Positions 34,053-44,900 are shown, counted from the stretch's first letter. The stretch is DNA of 64,000 bases from Cryomorphaceae bacterium (GCA_024639785.1 JAHEGI010000001.1:1-64000), one strand, 5' to 3'. Notes: generated by a model from the sequence alone, not told the origin. Numbers and translations are program-made.

Positions 34053-35045
34053 TCAAGCGCCCCAATGATGCGCTTGGAGGTCCAAATTCCCCCCAGATAA
34101 TACCACACCAATCCGTTGGTTATGGAACACCTCTGGATGCTTGAGGACTGCGGCAAAAGGAGGAGAACAATTCGTCTCTACAATGATTTTAAGCCGTTCG
34201 GCCAAAAGGAGTTGGCCGTGGAGTATTTCAGGATCCGTTACGGTGTGGATGGCGGTCACGTGCGCTTTGATCACCGGGAAATTGATGGCCCCCAGCTCCG
34301 TGCGCATACCGTCGGCGACAGTTTGGGGATTTTCGTTGTGCTCAATCTGGCCCGAAGCCAAACTGCGGAATGCATCATCAGCCCCGGTCGGCTCCCCCGC
34401 AAAGACGCGCACAGCCGATCCGTGTAAACGATTCCAAACGTGTACAGCGAAGGCGGTACCCGCCAGTAATCCGCCACCGCCGACGGGGACCCCCACCCAA
34501 TCCAAGGAATGGCCTTGCTTGGCACAATCCTCGAGTAGCTCCCAGGCGGCCGAGCCTTGGCCCACAATCACGGGCGCTTGATTCGATGGGTGGATTTCGA
34601 TCGCACCCGTTTCGCGTTGAATGGCTTGCACCGCCTCAATACGTGCGGCCAGAGTCGGGGTACATTCTACGATGCGCGCACCGGTCAAAGCCACCGCGCG
34701 CTTCTTAAACTCCGGCGCATTGGACGGCATGACTACCGTGCAAGGGATCTCCTTTTCGGCGCAGGCCCAGCCGAGGGCTTGGCCGTGATTCCCGCTGGAA
34801 TGGGTAACAACCCCTGCATCGGGGTAGCCCCCTTGTCCTAGTTCCAGCAGGGCATTTTGGACCCCGCGCATTTTGAAGGCTCCAGATCGCTGAAAATTCT
34901 CGCATTTAAAGAAGAGCGAAGCTCCTGCAAGCTGGTCCAAGCTGGAGGAAGTTAGCACGGGAGTCCGGTGCAATTTCGTAGCAAGAAGTTGATAGCGCTC
35001 GATGAGCACCGAAGGAGTCAAGAAGGGAGAGAAATAGGGATCCAC
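34053..35045 (-). CDS. PLP serine/threonine dehydratase or serine racemase
   Basis: A fold-type II pyridoxal-phosphate enzyme of 330 residues. Lys58 in SGAFKMRG binds PLP, SSGNHGQA holds the substrate loop, and the phosphate loop is VGGGGL. The family includes serine racemase, serine/threonine ammonia-lyase and hydroxyaspartate dehydratase, and sequence alone does not separate them. I moved the start to GTG (giving MDPYFSPF): a perfect TACCTTTG box ends 4 nt upstream of it, while the in-frame ATG 8 codons earlier lies upstream of that box. The C-terminal regulatory ACT domain of biosynthetic IlvA is absent. Confidence 0.85.
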   Translation of the reverse strand: MDPYFSPFLTPSVLIERYQLLATKLHRTPVLTSSSLDQLAGASLFFKCENFQRSGAFKMRGVQNALLELGQGGYPDAGVVTHSSGNHGQALGWACAEKEIPCTVVMPSNAPEFKKRAVALTGARIVECTPTLAARIEAVQAIQRETGAIEIHPSNQAPVIVGQGSAAWELLEDCAKQGHSLDWVGVPVGGGGLLAGTAFAVHVWNRLHGSAVRVFAGEPTGADDAFRSLASGQIEHNENPQTVADGMRTELGAINFPVIKAHVTAIHTVTDPEILHGQLLLAERLKIIVETNCSPPFAAVLKHPEVFHNQRIGVVLSGGNLDLQAHHWGA

Positions 35046-35049
35046 GAGG

Positions 35050-35057
35050 CAAAGGTA
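35050..35057 (-). promoter_or_regulatory. -7 box of the PLP dehydratase, 4 nt from GTG
   Basis: The minus strand reads TACCTTTG, a perfect match, with four bases (CCTC) before the GTG start. It predicts a leaderless mRNA. Confidence 0.65.
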
Positions 35058-35100
35058 GAGCGACAGCATCTGTCCTGTGAAGAGTCCTAGATTCTGCCCG

Positions 35101-35108
35101 TACCTTTA
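35101..35108 (+). promoter_or_regulatory. -7 box of the flippase-dut operon, 4 nt from ATG
   Basis: TACCTTTA matches the consensus except for the last base; four bases (CGCT) separate it from ATG at 35113. It is divergent from the dehydratase box 44 bp away. Confidence 0.6.
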
Positions 35109-35112
35109 CGCT

Positions 35113-36546
35113 ATGTCGGGCATGAAATCGCTCATGGGGGATACCGCCCTCTACGGTCTTAGCAGCATTCTTGCGCGGGTGCTGAATTTTGCTTTGACGC
35201 CGCTATTGACCGTGGTTTTGAGCAAGTCAGAATATGGGGTCAACTCCTTGCTTTATGTGAGCATTGCCTTCCTGATGGTCATTTTAACTTATGGTTTTGA
35301 AACGGCCTACTTCCGTGTCAGCCAAAAGAAAGGAGCAGATGAATCGACGGTGTACTCAACTGCCATGTGGAGTTTGCTGACCAGTTCGGTCCTTTTCTTG
35401 GCCGCGATGGCCTTTTTATACGTGCCGGCAGCAGATCTCCTGCGCATGGAAGACAGGCCTCAACTCGTTCTGATGATGGCTTGGATTGTGGCGATGGATG
35501 TAGTGGCCGCGGTGCCCTTTGCACGACTGAGAGCACAGCGTCGAGCCAAACGCTTTGTGGCGATTAAAATCACTCAAATTGCAGTGAATTTCTTGCTTTG
35601 CTATGCCTTTTTTCTCTTCATCCCAAAAGCAGGAATTTGGCTTCCTGACCTTCAAGTAGGCTGGGTTTTGATTGCGAATTTGGCCGCTAGTGCCGCCATG
35701 ATTCTCATGTTGTTGCCTGAGTTTTTTGCGATTCAACGCAGGTTTGATCTTCAAATCTGGAAGACCATGGTGGCGTTTGGCTTTCCCCTTCTTCTCGCTG
35801 GACTCCCTGGGGTGGCAAACGAAATGGCGGATCGCTTTTTCATTGAGTACCTCATGCCGTCCATGGAAGCCAAAGAAGCGGTGGGCACGTATTCAGCCAT
35901 TTATAAGTTGTCCATTTTTATCATCTTATTTAACCAGGCATTTCGATTTGCAGCAGAGCCGTTTTTCTTCAAGGAGTCTGCACAAACGCGTGAGCAACTG
36001 GCGCAAGTTCTCCGACTATTTACAGGAATCTTGGCCATAGGCATGGTCTGGGTTTTGGCGGGGTTGGGAGGCATCAAGTACTTTATCGATGCCAAGTATT
36101 GGGATAGCTTACCGCTTCTGTATTTTTTACTATTGGCCAACGTATTTCTGTCTATGAATACGCAGATATCAATGTGGTACAAATTATCCGACCAAACCCG
36201 CATGGGATTGTACATCACTTTGACGGGCTTTGTGATTACCGTGATCGGCAATCTGTATTGGATACCTCGGGTGGGAATTTTGGGTGCGGCATGGACTACG
36301 CTATCAAGTTATGTGGCCATGGCCTTATTGAGCATTTTCCTTGGACAATACCACTTCCCCGTGCCCTATAATTTTGGGCGCTTAGCCCTCTATGTGCTCA
36401 GCGCTGCCCTGTTGGGCTGGGTGGCTGCCTTCTTCAGTATGACGACCGTTTGGCCATCCATCCTATGCGCGGCACTGATGTTGGGGATCGTATGTTTTGC
36501 GGAACGCGCGCTCCTTTTTAAACGATTCAAACGCCTAGAGCCATGA
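35113..36546 (+). CDS. Polysaccharide/lipid flippase (MATE-like, MOP family)
   Basis: A membrane protein of 477 residues with about 12-14 hydrophobic segments, starting with [18 protein letters not shown], the usual beginning of Wzx-type oligosaccharide flippases in Bacteroidota. It is expected to flip lipid-linked sugar units across the inner membrane. The start ATG follows a -7 box by 4 nt; an in-frame start 12 codons earlier lies upstream of this box. A further ATG three codons later is also possible. It overlaps dut by 4 bp. Confidence 0.88.
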   Translation: MSGMKSLMGDTALYGLSSILARVLNFALTPLLTVVLSKSEYGVNSLLYVSIAFLMVILTYGFETAYFRVSQKKGADESTVYSTAMWSLLTSSVLFLAAMAFLYVPAADLLRMEDRPQLVLMMAWIVAMDVVAAVPFARLRAQRRAKRFVAIKITQIAVNFLLCYAFFLFIPKAGIWLPDLQVGWVLIANLAASAAMILMLLPEFFAIQRRFDLQIWKTMVAFGFPLLLAGLPGVANEMADRFFIEYLMPSMEAKEAVGTYSAIYKLSIFIILFNQAFRFAAEPFFFKESAQTREQLAQVLRLFTGILAIGMVWVLAGLGGIKYFIDAKYWDSLPLLYFLLLANVFLSMNTQISMWYKLSDQTRMGLYITLTGFVITVIGNLYWIPRVGILGAAWTTLSSYVAMALLSIFLGQYHFPVPYNFGRLALYVLSAALLGWVAAFFSMTTVWPSILCAALMLGIVCFAERALLFKRFKRLEP

Positions 36547-36977
36547 AGATTTCGGTGATCAATCGATCCAACAATCCCTTGCCCGAATTTGCCACGACCG
36601 ACAGTGCAGGAATGGATTTGAGGGCGCATTTAGAGACGGGAATCACGCTAGCACCAGGCGAGCGGCGACTCATCCCAACCGGACTACACCTGGCTTTGCC
36701 TCCGGGACTAGAAGCGCAGGTGCGCCCACGTTCCGGCCTAGCCTACAAACATGGGGTGACGGTGCTGAACAGCCCGGGGACCATTGATGCGGACTATCGC
36801 GGGGATGTTGGCGTCATCCTCATCAATCATGGCCATGAGCCATTTGATGTAGCGCCCGGGGATCGTATCGCCCAATTGGTTGTCGCACGATATGAGCGTT
36901 TTGACTGGCAGACCGTGGAACATCTTGACGACACGCAGCGAGGCGATGGGGGCTTTGGTCACAGCGGTAAAAAGTGA
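36543..36977 (+). CDS. dut: dUTPase
   Basis: Deoxyuridine triphosphatase (144 residues), which keeps uracil out of DNA and makes dUMP. The five family motifs are present: [44 protein letters not shown] and the C-terminal [10 protein letters not shown], in which the usual Ser-Thr is His-Ser. It overlaps the flippase gene by 4 bp. Confidence 0.95.
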   Translation: MKISVINRSNNPLPEFATTDSAGMDLRAHLETGITLAPGERRLIPTGLHLALPPGLEAQVRPRSGLAYKHGVTVLNSPGTIDADYRGDVGVILINHGHEPFDVAPGDRIAQLVVARYERFDWQTVEHLDDTQRGDGGFGHSGKK

Positions 36978-37033
36978 GCAAAAGCCTTGTGGCTTTGCCC
37001 AAAAAGTGGTTCTGAACGCCTTCCTGCCCTTTG

Positions 37034-37041
37034 TACCTTTG
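37034..37041 (+). promoter_or_regulatory. Promoter of the nucleotidyltransferase-TPR-DUF4292-envC operon
   Basis: A perfect TACCTTTG -7 box with a TTCTG 19 bp upstream as a plausible -33 element. The leader would be about 25 nt to the ATG at 37070. Confidence 0.65.
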
Positions 37042-37069
37042 GAGCACCAACCCATAGTTCTCTGAGCAC

Positions 37070-38077
37070 ATGAACATTATCATTCCCATGGCGGGCCGCG
37101 GCTCGCGCCTTCGTCCCCACACCTTGACCACGGCCAAGCCTCTTTTGCCGGTTGCGGGCAAACCCATTGTGCAGCGCTTGGTGGAAGACATCGCCAAGAT
37201 TGTAGGAAGCGACCTCAACCGCATTGCCTACGTAGTGGGCGACTTTGGAAGTGAGGTGGAAACCATGCTCGTCGATGTAGCCAGCGGCTTGGGCGCAAAA
37301 GGCAGCATACACTACCAAGAAAAGCCCTTGGGTACGGCGCACGCTGTGTTGTGTGCGGAAGACGCCCTCGATGGCCCTTGCGTGGTCGCCTTTGCGGATA
37401 CCCTGTTTCGCGCCAAATTCCAATTGGACGCTTCCGCTGACGCGGTGATTTGGGTCAACCAAGTGGAGGACCCCCGCCCCTTTGGCGTAGTGAAATTGAG
37501 CGAAGACGGCGGCATCACCGATTTTGTGGAGAAGCCCCAAGAATTCATCAGCGATTTGGCCATTATCGGCATTTACTACTTCAAGGACGGCGCGCGCCTG
37601 AAAAAGGAGCTTCAGTACCTCATCGACAACGACATCAAAGGCGGAGGCGAGTACCAACTCACGCACGCCCTGGAGAACATGAAAAACGACGGTCTGCGCA
37701 TGGTGCCCGGCCAGGTGGATGCCTGGATGGACTGTGGCAACAAGGACGTGACGGTAGAGACGAATGGCCGCATTTTGGACTTCGTAAAAAACGAAGAAAC
37801 GCTCGTAGCTCCGGATGCCGTTTTGGAGAACGCCACCATCCATGAGCCCTGCTTTATTGGCTCTGGCGCGAAAATTGTCAATGCTACCATAGGCCCCTAT
37901 GTGAGCGTCGGCGCAAATTCCACCGTGGAGAACAGCACCTTGCGCGATTGTATCATTGGCGCCAACACTTCGATTATGAACATCACCCTTCACAACTCTA
38001 TGATTGGCCAGCATGCCCACATTGACGGCAGCTTCCAGTCTTTGAGCTTGGGCGACTACAGCCGACTGGAGGGATAA
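37070..38077 (+). CDS. Sugar-1-phosphate nucleotidyltransferase with LbH domain
   Basis: A nucleotidyltransferase of 335 residues that joins a sugar-1-phosphate to a nucleoside triphosphate. The N-terminal catalytic domain opens with IIIPMAGRGSRLRPHT and has the second motif KPLLPVAGKP; the metal-binding ADT is AFADTLF. The C-terminal third (about 245-335) is a left-handed parallel beta-helix (hexapeptide repeats such as IGSGAKIVNATIG). It resembles glucose-1-phosphate thymidylyl- or uridylyltransferases; the exact sugar is not decidable. It probably supplies activated sugars for surface glycans, in keeping with the flippase upstream. Confidence 0.9.
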   Translation: MNIIIPMAGRGSRLRPHTLTTAKPLLPVAGKPIVQRLVEDIAKIVGSDLNRIAYVVGDFGSEVETMLVDVASGLGAKGSIHYQEKPLGTAHAVLCAEDALDGPCVVAFADTLFRAKFQLDASADAVIWVNQVEDPRPFGVVKLSEDGGITDFVEKPQEFISDLAIIGIYYFKDGARLKKELQYLIDNDIKGGGEYQLTHALENMKNDGLRMVPGQVDAWMDCGNKDVTVETNGRILDFVKNEETLVAPDAVLENATIHEPCFIGSGAKIVNATIGPYVSVGANSTVENSTLRDCIIGANTSIMNITLHNSMIGQHAHIDGSFQSLSLGDYSRLEG

Positions 38078-38078
38078 G

Positions 38079-39773
38079 ATGGGGCGGAGGTGGATTTTTG
38101 GGCTGTTGCTGGCCCTATGCTTCAGCACCTCTGTTCAGGCGCAAGGGGTCCCATCGGGGGCTGAGGCACGTTTCGTTTCACAAGATTTGAAGGCCCTCAG
38201 CCTCTACTTTGAGGGCATGGCCATCTTGGAAGAGGGCCAAAAAGGCAAGCCCTTCAAGCTTTTTGAGAAGGCCAAGACGCGCATTGAGAAGCGGTTGAAT
38301 TCAGGCCAACTCAACAGCGGCGACGTGGCGGTTTTGTTCAACATAGCACGCGTGATGGGCAACAGCGAGGAAATGCTTCGATTGGGCCGGTTCCGTCTCT
38401 TTATTGGGGGCGAATTTGTGGACGAAGAGCTCATTTCCGTCTGTGCCCAAACGGCCTACAGCCAAGGGGATTTAGAAAGTGCCATCGTTTTCTTGAAGGC
38501 CGGCGACCGCTTCCTACCGCCCAGCATGGAGCGATCTGTGGCGGTGTCCAACCTCTACGCCAACATGGGCGAGGCGGATTCTGCCTTAGCCAACATGGCG
38601 CGCCTGTTTAAGTACCCGGAGTATGAAATTGACGCGGGGATTCGCTATAGCATGTTGCTGAACGACTTTGGCCTCGATAACGAGGCATATATTGCTTTGG
38701 AACTTTTGATGGAGCGCTTCCCCGACGCGTTGGGCCTGCAGTTGGCACGCGCCAAATTTCTGCAGGGTCGCGAACGACAAGAGGAAGCCAATGCAGCCTT
38801 TGAAGCGATCTACCGCAATCCAGACTTCTCTGAGGAGGCCATCGCCCAAGACTTTGGGACCATTCTGGATGAGCTACAGGGGGCAGAATTGCCCTTGGAC
38901 CACAGCGCGTGGCAGGCCCTCCTCCGCCTTTCCGCACTTGCCTGCGAGGTCCGCCCAGAGTCGGCGCTGTTGGCCCGGGTTCGGGGGGATGTGTTGGTCT
39001 TTCACGGAGATAAGCGTGAAGCGATCGCGGTCTATGAACACAGCCTCACCCTAGAGAACGGTCCGCTTTGGGAGGTGTATGAAAACATCTCGGTCACCCG
39101 CCATGAGCTGGGAGACTTGGAGGGCTATTTGGCCACGGCATTAGCAGCTAACGAGGCCTTCCCTGATCATGAACGTGCACCCCTGCTCTTCGGCACCGCC
39201 TTAGACATGAACGGCCAGCCCGACCAGGCCATCATCATTTTTCAAATAGGCCTCAAGCGCAGCCAGTCCCAGCACCAAGGCAACAGCCCCCTGGCGCCGG
39301 AGTACTACTTCCGCTTGGGCACCGCCTTTTTCCATGCGGGAGACTTGGAGAATATGTCTGCCTCCCTGGACCGCCTCCTGCTTTTCTTCCCTGACCACAC
39401 CCAGGCCAAAAACAACTATGCCTACTATCTTGCCAATTTTGGGGTGCGCTTGGACGAGGCCTTGACCATGGTGGATGCAGCCTTGAAGGATCAACCTGAA
39501 AACGCCAACTACTGGGACACCAAAGCAGTGGTGCTCATGAACCAAGGCAAGTGGGGCAAGGCCTCCGGAGCCATGGCGGAATGCCTCCAATTCGGGGGCG
39601 CCCGGAACGCGGCTTCCTGCCTGCATGCGGCGGAAATATTTTACCATTTGGATCGAAAAGAAGACATGGAAACCTACCTCACCAAGGCCATTGAAAACGG
39701 AGCTTCAGAAGAAGAAGTTGCCATCATTCGCAGGCAGCTGCTCCAGTCTGACCTCCAAGAATCTGCACGATGA
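38079..39773 (+). CDS. Secreted TPR-repeat protein
   Basis: A protein of 564 residues with a signal peptide (FSTSVQAQG) and repeated helical pairs of tetratricopeptide type through most of its length (for example YYFRLGTAFFHAGDLENMSASL and AKNNYAYYLANFGVRLDEAL). It starts 1 bp after the preceding stop and overlaps the DUF4292 gene by 4 bp. In many Bacteroidota a TPR protein, a DUF4292 lipoprotein and an EnvC-like protein follow a nucleotidyltransferase, which points to a conserved envelope module. A periplasmic scaffold or adaptor role is inferred. Confidence 0.88.
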   Translation: MGRRWIFGLLLALCFSTSVQAQGVPSGAEARFVSQDLKALSLYFEGMAILEEGQKGKPFKLFEKAKTRIEKRLNSGQLNSGDVAVLFNIARVMGNSEEMLRLGRFRLFIGGEFVDEELISVCAQTAYSQGDLESAIVFLKAGDRFLPPSMERSVAVSNLYANMGEADSALANMARLFKYPEYEIDAGIRYSMLLNDFGLDNEAYIALELLMERFPDALGLQLARAKFLQGRERQEEANAAFEAIYRNPDFSEEAIAQDFGTILDELQGAELPLDHSAWQALLRLSALACEVRPESALLARVRGDVLVFHGDKREAIAVYEHSLTLENGPLWEVYENISVTRHELGDLEGYLATALAANEAFPDHERAPLLFGTALDMNGQPDQAIIIFQIGLKRSQSQHQGNSPLAPEYYFRLGTAFFHAGDLENMSASLDRLLLFFPDHTQAKNNYAYYLANFGVRLDEALTMVDAALKDQPENANYWDTKAVVLMNQGKWGKASGAMAECLQFGGARNAASCLHAAEIFYHLDRKEDMETYLTKAIENGASEEEVAIIRRQLLQSDLQESAR

Positions 39774-40582
39774 ACCGTCCTTCCCTGCTCATCCTCCTTT
39801 CCGCCAGCACCCTGTTGGCCAGTTGTGGTGCATGGCGAAAGACCCCAACGGAAACTGCTTTGCAAACACCTCCTCCCCGCTCCAACGAATCCATCGTCCT
39901 CGAAGCCCTCAAGGCGCAGTACGAAGCCCCAGCGATAGACTCGCTCTACTACCGCGCCAAAGGGTCCGCTCAAGTGGACTACCCTGGCGCTAGCCAGAAG
40001 GCCCGACTGGAGGTGCGCATCAGTGCCGAACCTAGCCTGCCCCTGGTGTGGTTGGATATAGCAGACCCCTTCGTGGGCTTGAAGTTGGCCCGAGTTCAGG
40101 TCACAGCCGACAGTGCGCAAGGCTATGCCCACATCGTGAATAAGGTGCTGAATGAGCCCATTTCGCGCCTTGCCGATGCCGGACTGCCTGTGAGCACCTG
40201 GGACCTCATTCATTTGCTCACCGGGCAGCCGATTTCCTTGCCAACCTCCGTGGTGGGGATGTCCTTGACGGCCTCTTCGGATGGTCAGCAGGCCTTGTGG
40301 ACAGTGCGTTATCCCATCCAGCGGGGCGAACATCAGGGCGAACTGACCCTTGTTCTCACTCAGCAGGCCCCACACCGCTTGATTTCTCAAGAGCTCAAAG
40401 TAGATGCGATCCAAGCCCAGGCGCGCGTGGACTATGGCGTTTCAGGAAGTTGGACCGCCCAGTTTAAGGGCGCAGGTTCCGAGGGGCGCTTGCAGTTTGA
40501 GCCGAGTCAAGCGGGTTGGCAAGACGCTTCGTTGAGTTTCCCCTTTACCCTACCTTCGGGCTATGCGCGTGTGGAACTTTAA
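39770..40582 (+). CDS. DUF4292 lipoprotein, LolB-like
   Basis: A lipoprotein of 270 residues with lipobox LLASC (Cys19) and an open beta-barrel-type domain of DUF4292, related in fold to LolA/LolB. Conserved features include DSLYYRAKGSAQVDYPG and WLDIADPFVGLKLARV. Classical LolB is missing in Bacteroidota, so a role in placing lipoproteins in the outer membrane is attractive but unproven. It overlaps the EnvC-like gene by 20 bp. Confidence 0.88.
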   Translation: MNRPSLLILLSASTLLASCGAWRKTPTETALQTPPPRSNESIVLEALKAQYEAPAIDSLYYRAKGSAQVDYPGASQKARLEVRISAEPSLPLVWLDIADPFVGLKLARVQVTADSAQGYAHIVNKVLNEPISRLADAGLPVSTWDLIHLLTGQPISLPTSVVGMSLTASSDGQQALWTVRYPIQRGEHQGELTLVLTQQAPHRLISQELKVDAIQAQARVDYGVSGSWTAQFKGAGSEGRLQFEPSQAGWQDASLSFPFTLPSGYARVEL

Positions 40583-41828
40583 ATCAGCTTTTTGGACCGT
40601 TTCCTTGGTGGTCACTAGTCTGACCATGCAGGCACAGCAACCAAGCCAAAAGGAAAAGTTGGAGGAACGCAAAGTCCAATTACAGGACGAAATCGAAGTC
40701 GCCAATAGTATCTTAAAAAAGACTCAAAAGGACAAGGCGCTCACCCTAAGTCAAGTGCGGGCACTGGACAAAAAAGTTCGAGCCCGCCAGGAGTTGATTC
40801 GGACAGTTCAAACTCAAATTCAAAACTCTGACCGTGAAATCCGCCGTCTAAAAAATGATATGGCGCGCCTAGATGGGGAGATCAAAACCCTGAAAGAAAA
40901 GTATGCCGGCATGCTTCGAGAGGCCCAAAAACGCGGCACACCGAGCTCGGCCTTGAGCTTCGTTTTTGCATCTGAAGATCTCCAGCAAGCGCTGAAACGG
41001 TTGTATTTCTTGCGCCAATATTCGGGGTTCCGTCAAACCCAAGTAGAAGAAATCAAGTCTCTTCAAGCCGAGAAAGCCAAAGCCATTCTTGCCCTGGAGG
41101 CAGAACAAGGGCGGAAGCGTCAATTACTTGGTCAAGAACTGGCTCAGAAGCAAGAGCTTGTTTCAGAAAAGAGTCAGCAAGAAGCGGCGGTGGCCAAACT
41201 CAAACTGAAAGAGAGCCAAATCACCACGGAGATTAAGAAGAAGCGATCTGAACTTCAAAAGCTCGAAAAGCAAATTCAGAAAATCATCCAAGATGAGTTA
41301 AAGCGTCAAAGGGAAGCTGCGCGGAAACAGGCGGAGGCGCAAAATCCTGGGAGCACGACGAACAGTTCAAGTTCATCGACCTCTTTTGCCCTGACGCCCG
41401 AAGGTGCCGCCTTGGCAAAGGATTTCGCCGCGAACAAAGGCAAGCTTCCCTGGCCCGTAGAACGAGGCATCATCACGCAAAACTTTGGTGAAAATCCAGT
41501 GCCTGGGACTTCCGGTGTCACCATTAAAAATCCAGGAGTGGATATTGGTACCCCAAGCAAATCATCTGTTCGCACCGTGTTCAATGGCGAAGTCTCAACC
41601 GTCGTGCGCATCCCAGGAGCGAATCGAGTGGTATTGATCCGTCATGGTAATTATTTCACCGTGTATTCGAACCTCGACGAGGTTTTTGTCAAAACGGGGG
41701 ATAAAGTCAACACCAAGGACGTCATTGGGCGGGTGGCCGCTGATCCTGAAACGGGAGAATCTACCCTGCACTTTGAGCTGTGGATGGATACGAATAATCA
41801 AGATCCAAAGCCCTGGCTGGGGCGCTAA
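40563..41828 (+). CDS. EnvC-like protein with degenerate M23 domain
   Basis: A 421-residue exported protein: signal peptide (about 1-21), a long coiled coil (about 24-265), a Ser-rich linker, and a C-terminal LytM/M23 domain (about 300-421). The zinc site is degenerate: the first HxxxD is NPGVDIG, and the last HxH is LHFEL. Such EnvC proteins do not cleave but activate amidases during septum splitting. It is the last gene of the operon; a convergent gap of about 100 bp to secA shows only a weak hairpin. Confidence 0.9.
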   Translation: MRVWNFKSAFWTVSLVVTSLTMQAQQPSQKEKLEERKVQLQDEIEVANSILKKTQKDKALTLSQVRALDKKVRARQELIRTVQTQIQNSDREIRRLKNDMARLDGEIKTLKEKYAGMLREAQKRGTPSSALSFVFASEDLQQALKRLYFLRQYSGFRQTQVEEIKSLQAEKAKAILALEAEQGRKRQLLGQELAQKQELVSEKSQQEAAVAKLKLKESQITTEIKKKRSELQKLEKQIQKIIQDELKRQREAARKQAEAQNPGSTTNSSSSSTSFALTPEGAALAKDFAANKGKLPWPVERGIITQNFGENPVPGTSGVTIKNPGVDIGTPSKSSVRTVFNGEVSTVVRIPGANRVVLIRHGNYFTVYSNLDEVFVKTGDKVNTKDVIGRVAADPETGESTLHFELWMDTNNQDPKPWLGR

Positions 41829-41930
41829 AATGCAGCCCAGCCCACTGGGGTTAATAAAGGGTCAAGCAAGCTGTTAGATCTACCGCCAACGGCAATGGAG
41901 GCATTGCTTTAGACGCTCGGATGTCCGGAA

Positions 41931-44900
41931 TCAGTCCTCCAAAATGGTCCACCCTTGGTTGAGCAAAGGTTCGGCCACTTTGTATTTCACCTGCTTCTTT
42001 TCTCCCGTCACAATATTGGCCACAGTGACGAGATCATTGCGACCAAATTTCTTTTGATTGACTACAGGCGTCGTGTTCCGAGCGGGGGCGGGACTGCCGG
42101 GCATGGGCGCTCGGCCAACGCCACGGCTTGGAGCGGGCGTCGCCTCGGCTCCGGGGCCACTCGTTTGAAGTTGCTCTTTTCTCGGGCTTGCAGCCGGCGC
42201 ACGTCGAACAGACTGAGCCTGAGTGGCGGGGTCGGCCACAGGAAGGCCAGCACGGAATAAGAATGAAATAACACTTTGGTTCATCTCCCCAAGCATTTCA
42301 CGGAAGAGATTGAAGCTCTCGTGCTTGTAGATCAACAAAGGATCTTTCTGCTCATAGACGGCACCTTGAACGTTTTGACGGAGGTCATCCATATTGCGGA
42401 GGTGCTCCTTCCAATTTTCGTCAATCATCGCAAGGACAATGCCCTTTTCCACGTCGCGCATGAGGCTCTCGCCCTGGCTGTCAACGGATTTTTGAAGATG
42501 GGTGGAAACTTGAAGGGCACGCGCTCCATCCGTGAAGGGCACGAGAATGCGTTCTACGTTGGCTCCTTGCTCATTCAATACGTTTTGGAGTACCGGGAGG
42601 GCTTGCTGGGCCACGCGCTGCGCTTTGAGAACATAGTTCTCCATGGCAGCGCTGTAAGTCTTTTGCGTGAGCTCAGGGGCTTTCAATCGCTCAAATTCCT
42701 CTTGACTTACTGGGGGCGTAATGCCAAAGGTTTCGAATATGTCTAATTCAAAAGCTTGGTAAGCATTGCTTGGCTTGGTGTTTTGGACCAACGAAGCGGC
42801 CAAATCGTACGCACTATTGGCAATATCCACTTGGAGGCGCTCTCCCGAAAGTGCGTTGCGACGTCGACGGTAAATGCCCTCACGTTGTGAGTTCATGACA
42901 TCATCATATTCAAGCAAACGCTTACGCATGCCAAAATTGTTCTCTTCAACCTTTTTCTGGGCGCGTTCTATGGACTTGGAAACCATGGAATGCTGAATCA
43001 CCTCGCCGTCTTCATGGCCCATACGGTCCATCAAGCTGGCAATGCGTTCCGAGCCAAATAGGCGCATCAAATTGTCCTCTAGACTGACAAAGAACTGAGA
43101 GGATCCGGGATCCCCTTGTCGTCCTGCTCGACCGCGCAACTGGCGGTCCACGCGACGAGAATCATGGCGCTCTGTTCCAACAATAGCCAAGCCGCCAGCG
43201 GCCTTTGCTTCATCTGAAAGTTTGATATCTGTTCCGCGGCCTGCCATGTTCGTAGCAATGGTCACGGTGCCTGGGCGTCCGGCCTCCGCGACGATGTCGG
43301 CCTCTTTCTGGTGCAGCTTAGCGTTCAAAACCTGGTGTGGGATTTTACGCATATTGAGTGCCTTGCTCAGCAATTCGGAGATTTCGACGGAGGTTGTTCC
43401 GACCAAAACAGGTCGGCCGGCATCACGCAAGGTGACAATCTCATCAATGACGGCATTGTACTTCTCCCGCTTGGTCTTGTAAACCAAGTCGTCGCGGTCA
43501 TCACGGGCGATGGGTCGGTTGGTTGGGATGACGGTAACGTCCAATTTGTAGATTTCCCAGAATTCGCCCGCTTCGGTTTCGGCTGTTCCAGTCATCCCGG
43601 AGAGCTTATTGTACATGCGGAAGTAATTCTGAAGCGTGACCGTAGCATAGGTTTGCGTGGCTGCCTCGATGGTGACGTTTTCCTTGGCTTCAATCGCTTG
43701 GTGGAGGCCGTCGGAATAGCGTCGACCATCCATGATTCGACCAGTTTGCTCGTCCACGATTTTCACCTTGCTATCCATGAGAACGTACTCCACGTCTTTT
43801 TCGAACATAGTGTAGGCCTTGAGAAGCTGGTTCATCGTGTGGATGCGCTCACTTTTCTGGCGGTAATCACGCAGAAGGCTGTCTTTTTCTTGGGCTTTGG
43901 CTGCGGTATCTAAATCGGACTTTTCAATGCGATCTAACTCGGTCGACATATCGGGCAGGACGAAAAAGTCCTCGCTCGTTTTATTGCTCAAAAGTTCAAT
44001 ACCTAAGTCGGTCAGGTTGACTTGGTTTTGCTTTTCCTCGATAGAGAAGTACAAGGCTTCATCCACGATTTTCATTTCCTTACCCTGGTTCTGCAGGTAA
44101 ACCCCTTCGGTTTTTTGCAACAGGGCCTTGTTTCCTTCTTCACTCAAGAACTTGATCAGGGCCTTATTCTTGGGAAGGGCGCGGTGAGCGCGGAGCATTT
44201 GGAAGCCGGCATCCTTGCTATTGCCTTCGGAGAGTAAGCGCTTGGCTTGCATCAAGGCATCTTGGGCAACGGATTTCTGCTGATTATAAAGCTCTACGAC
44301 AAAAGGCTTGAGCTCATTGAATTCGTGGCGATCGCCGTTGGGTGTTGGGCCCGAAATGATCAGAGGGGTTCGTGCATCGTCAATCAAAACGGAATCTACC
44401 TCATCCACAATGGCAAAGTGATGTCCACGCTGAACGAGTTCAGACATATCCCTCGCCATGTTATCACGGAGGTAGTCAAAGCCAAATTCATTATTGGTAC
44501 CAAAGGTGATGTCGGCCAAATAGGCTTGGCGTCGGCCTTCACTGTTGGGTCGGTGTTTGTCGATACAATCCACCGTCAAGCCATGGAATTGGTACAATGG
44601 CCCCATCCATTCAGCATCTCGTTTCGAGAGGTAATCATTGACGGTGACCACGTGCACGCCGCGTCCGGATAAAGCGTTCAAGTATACCGGCAAGGTGGCC
44701 ACGAGGGTTTTTCCCTCTCCGGTCGCCATTTCAGCGATTCGGCCTTTGTGCAGCACGGTCCCACCAAATAACTGGACATCGTAATGAACCATGTTCCACG
44801 AAACGGGGCTTCCTGCGGCATCCCAATGGTTGTTCCACGTAGCTTGTTCGCCATGAATATCCACGGCACCCATTTTGCCGACGAGAGCGCGATCAATTTC

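Noticed and set aside
33796-34065. 89-codon minus-strand frame after the dehydratase
   Set aside because: AT-rich and low in typical codons; overlaps the dehydratase end and the candidate small-RNA promoter; no recognisable family.
33873-34100. 75-codon plus-strand frame 10 nt after a CACCTTTG box
   Set aside because: It has a promoter-like box but overlaps the 3' end of the PLP dehydratase and shows no family or conserved pattern; kept only as a note.
36959-38128. 389-codon open frame on the minus strand
   Set aside because: It runs fully antisense to the nucleotidyltransferase gene, whose motifs and promoter are clear; the frame is a by-product of GC-rich codon use and has no family pattern.
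41829-41930. Terminator between envC and secA
   Set aside because: Only a weak 5-bp stem (CCCAG/CTGGG) without a T-run; not enough to list.
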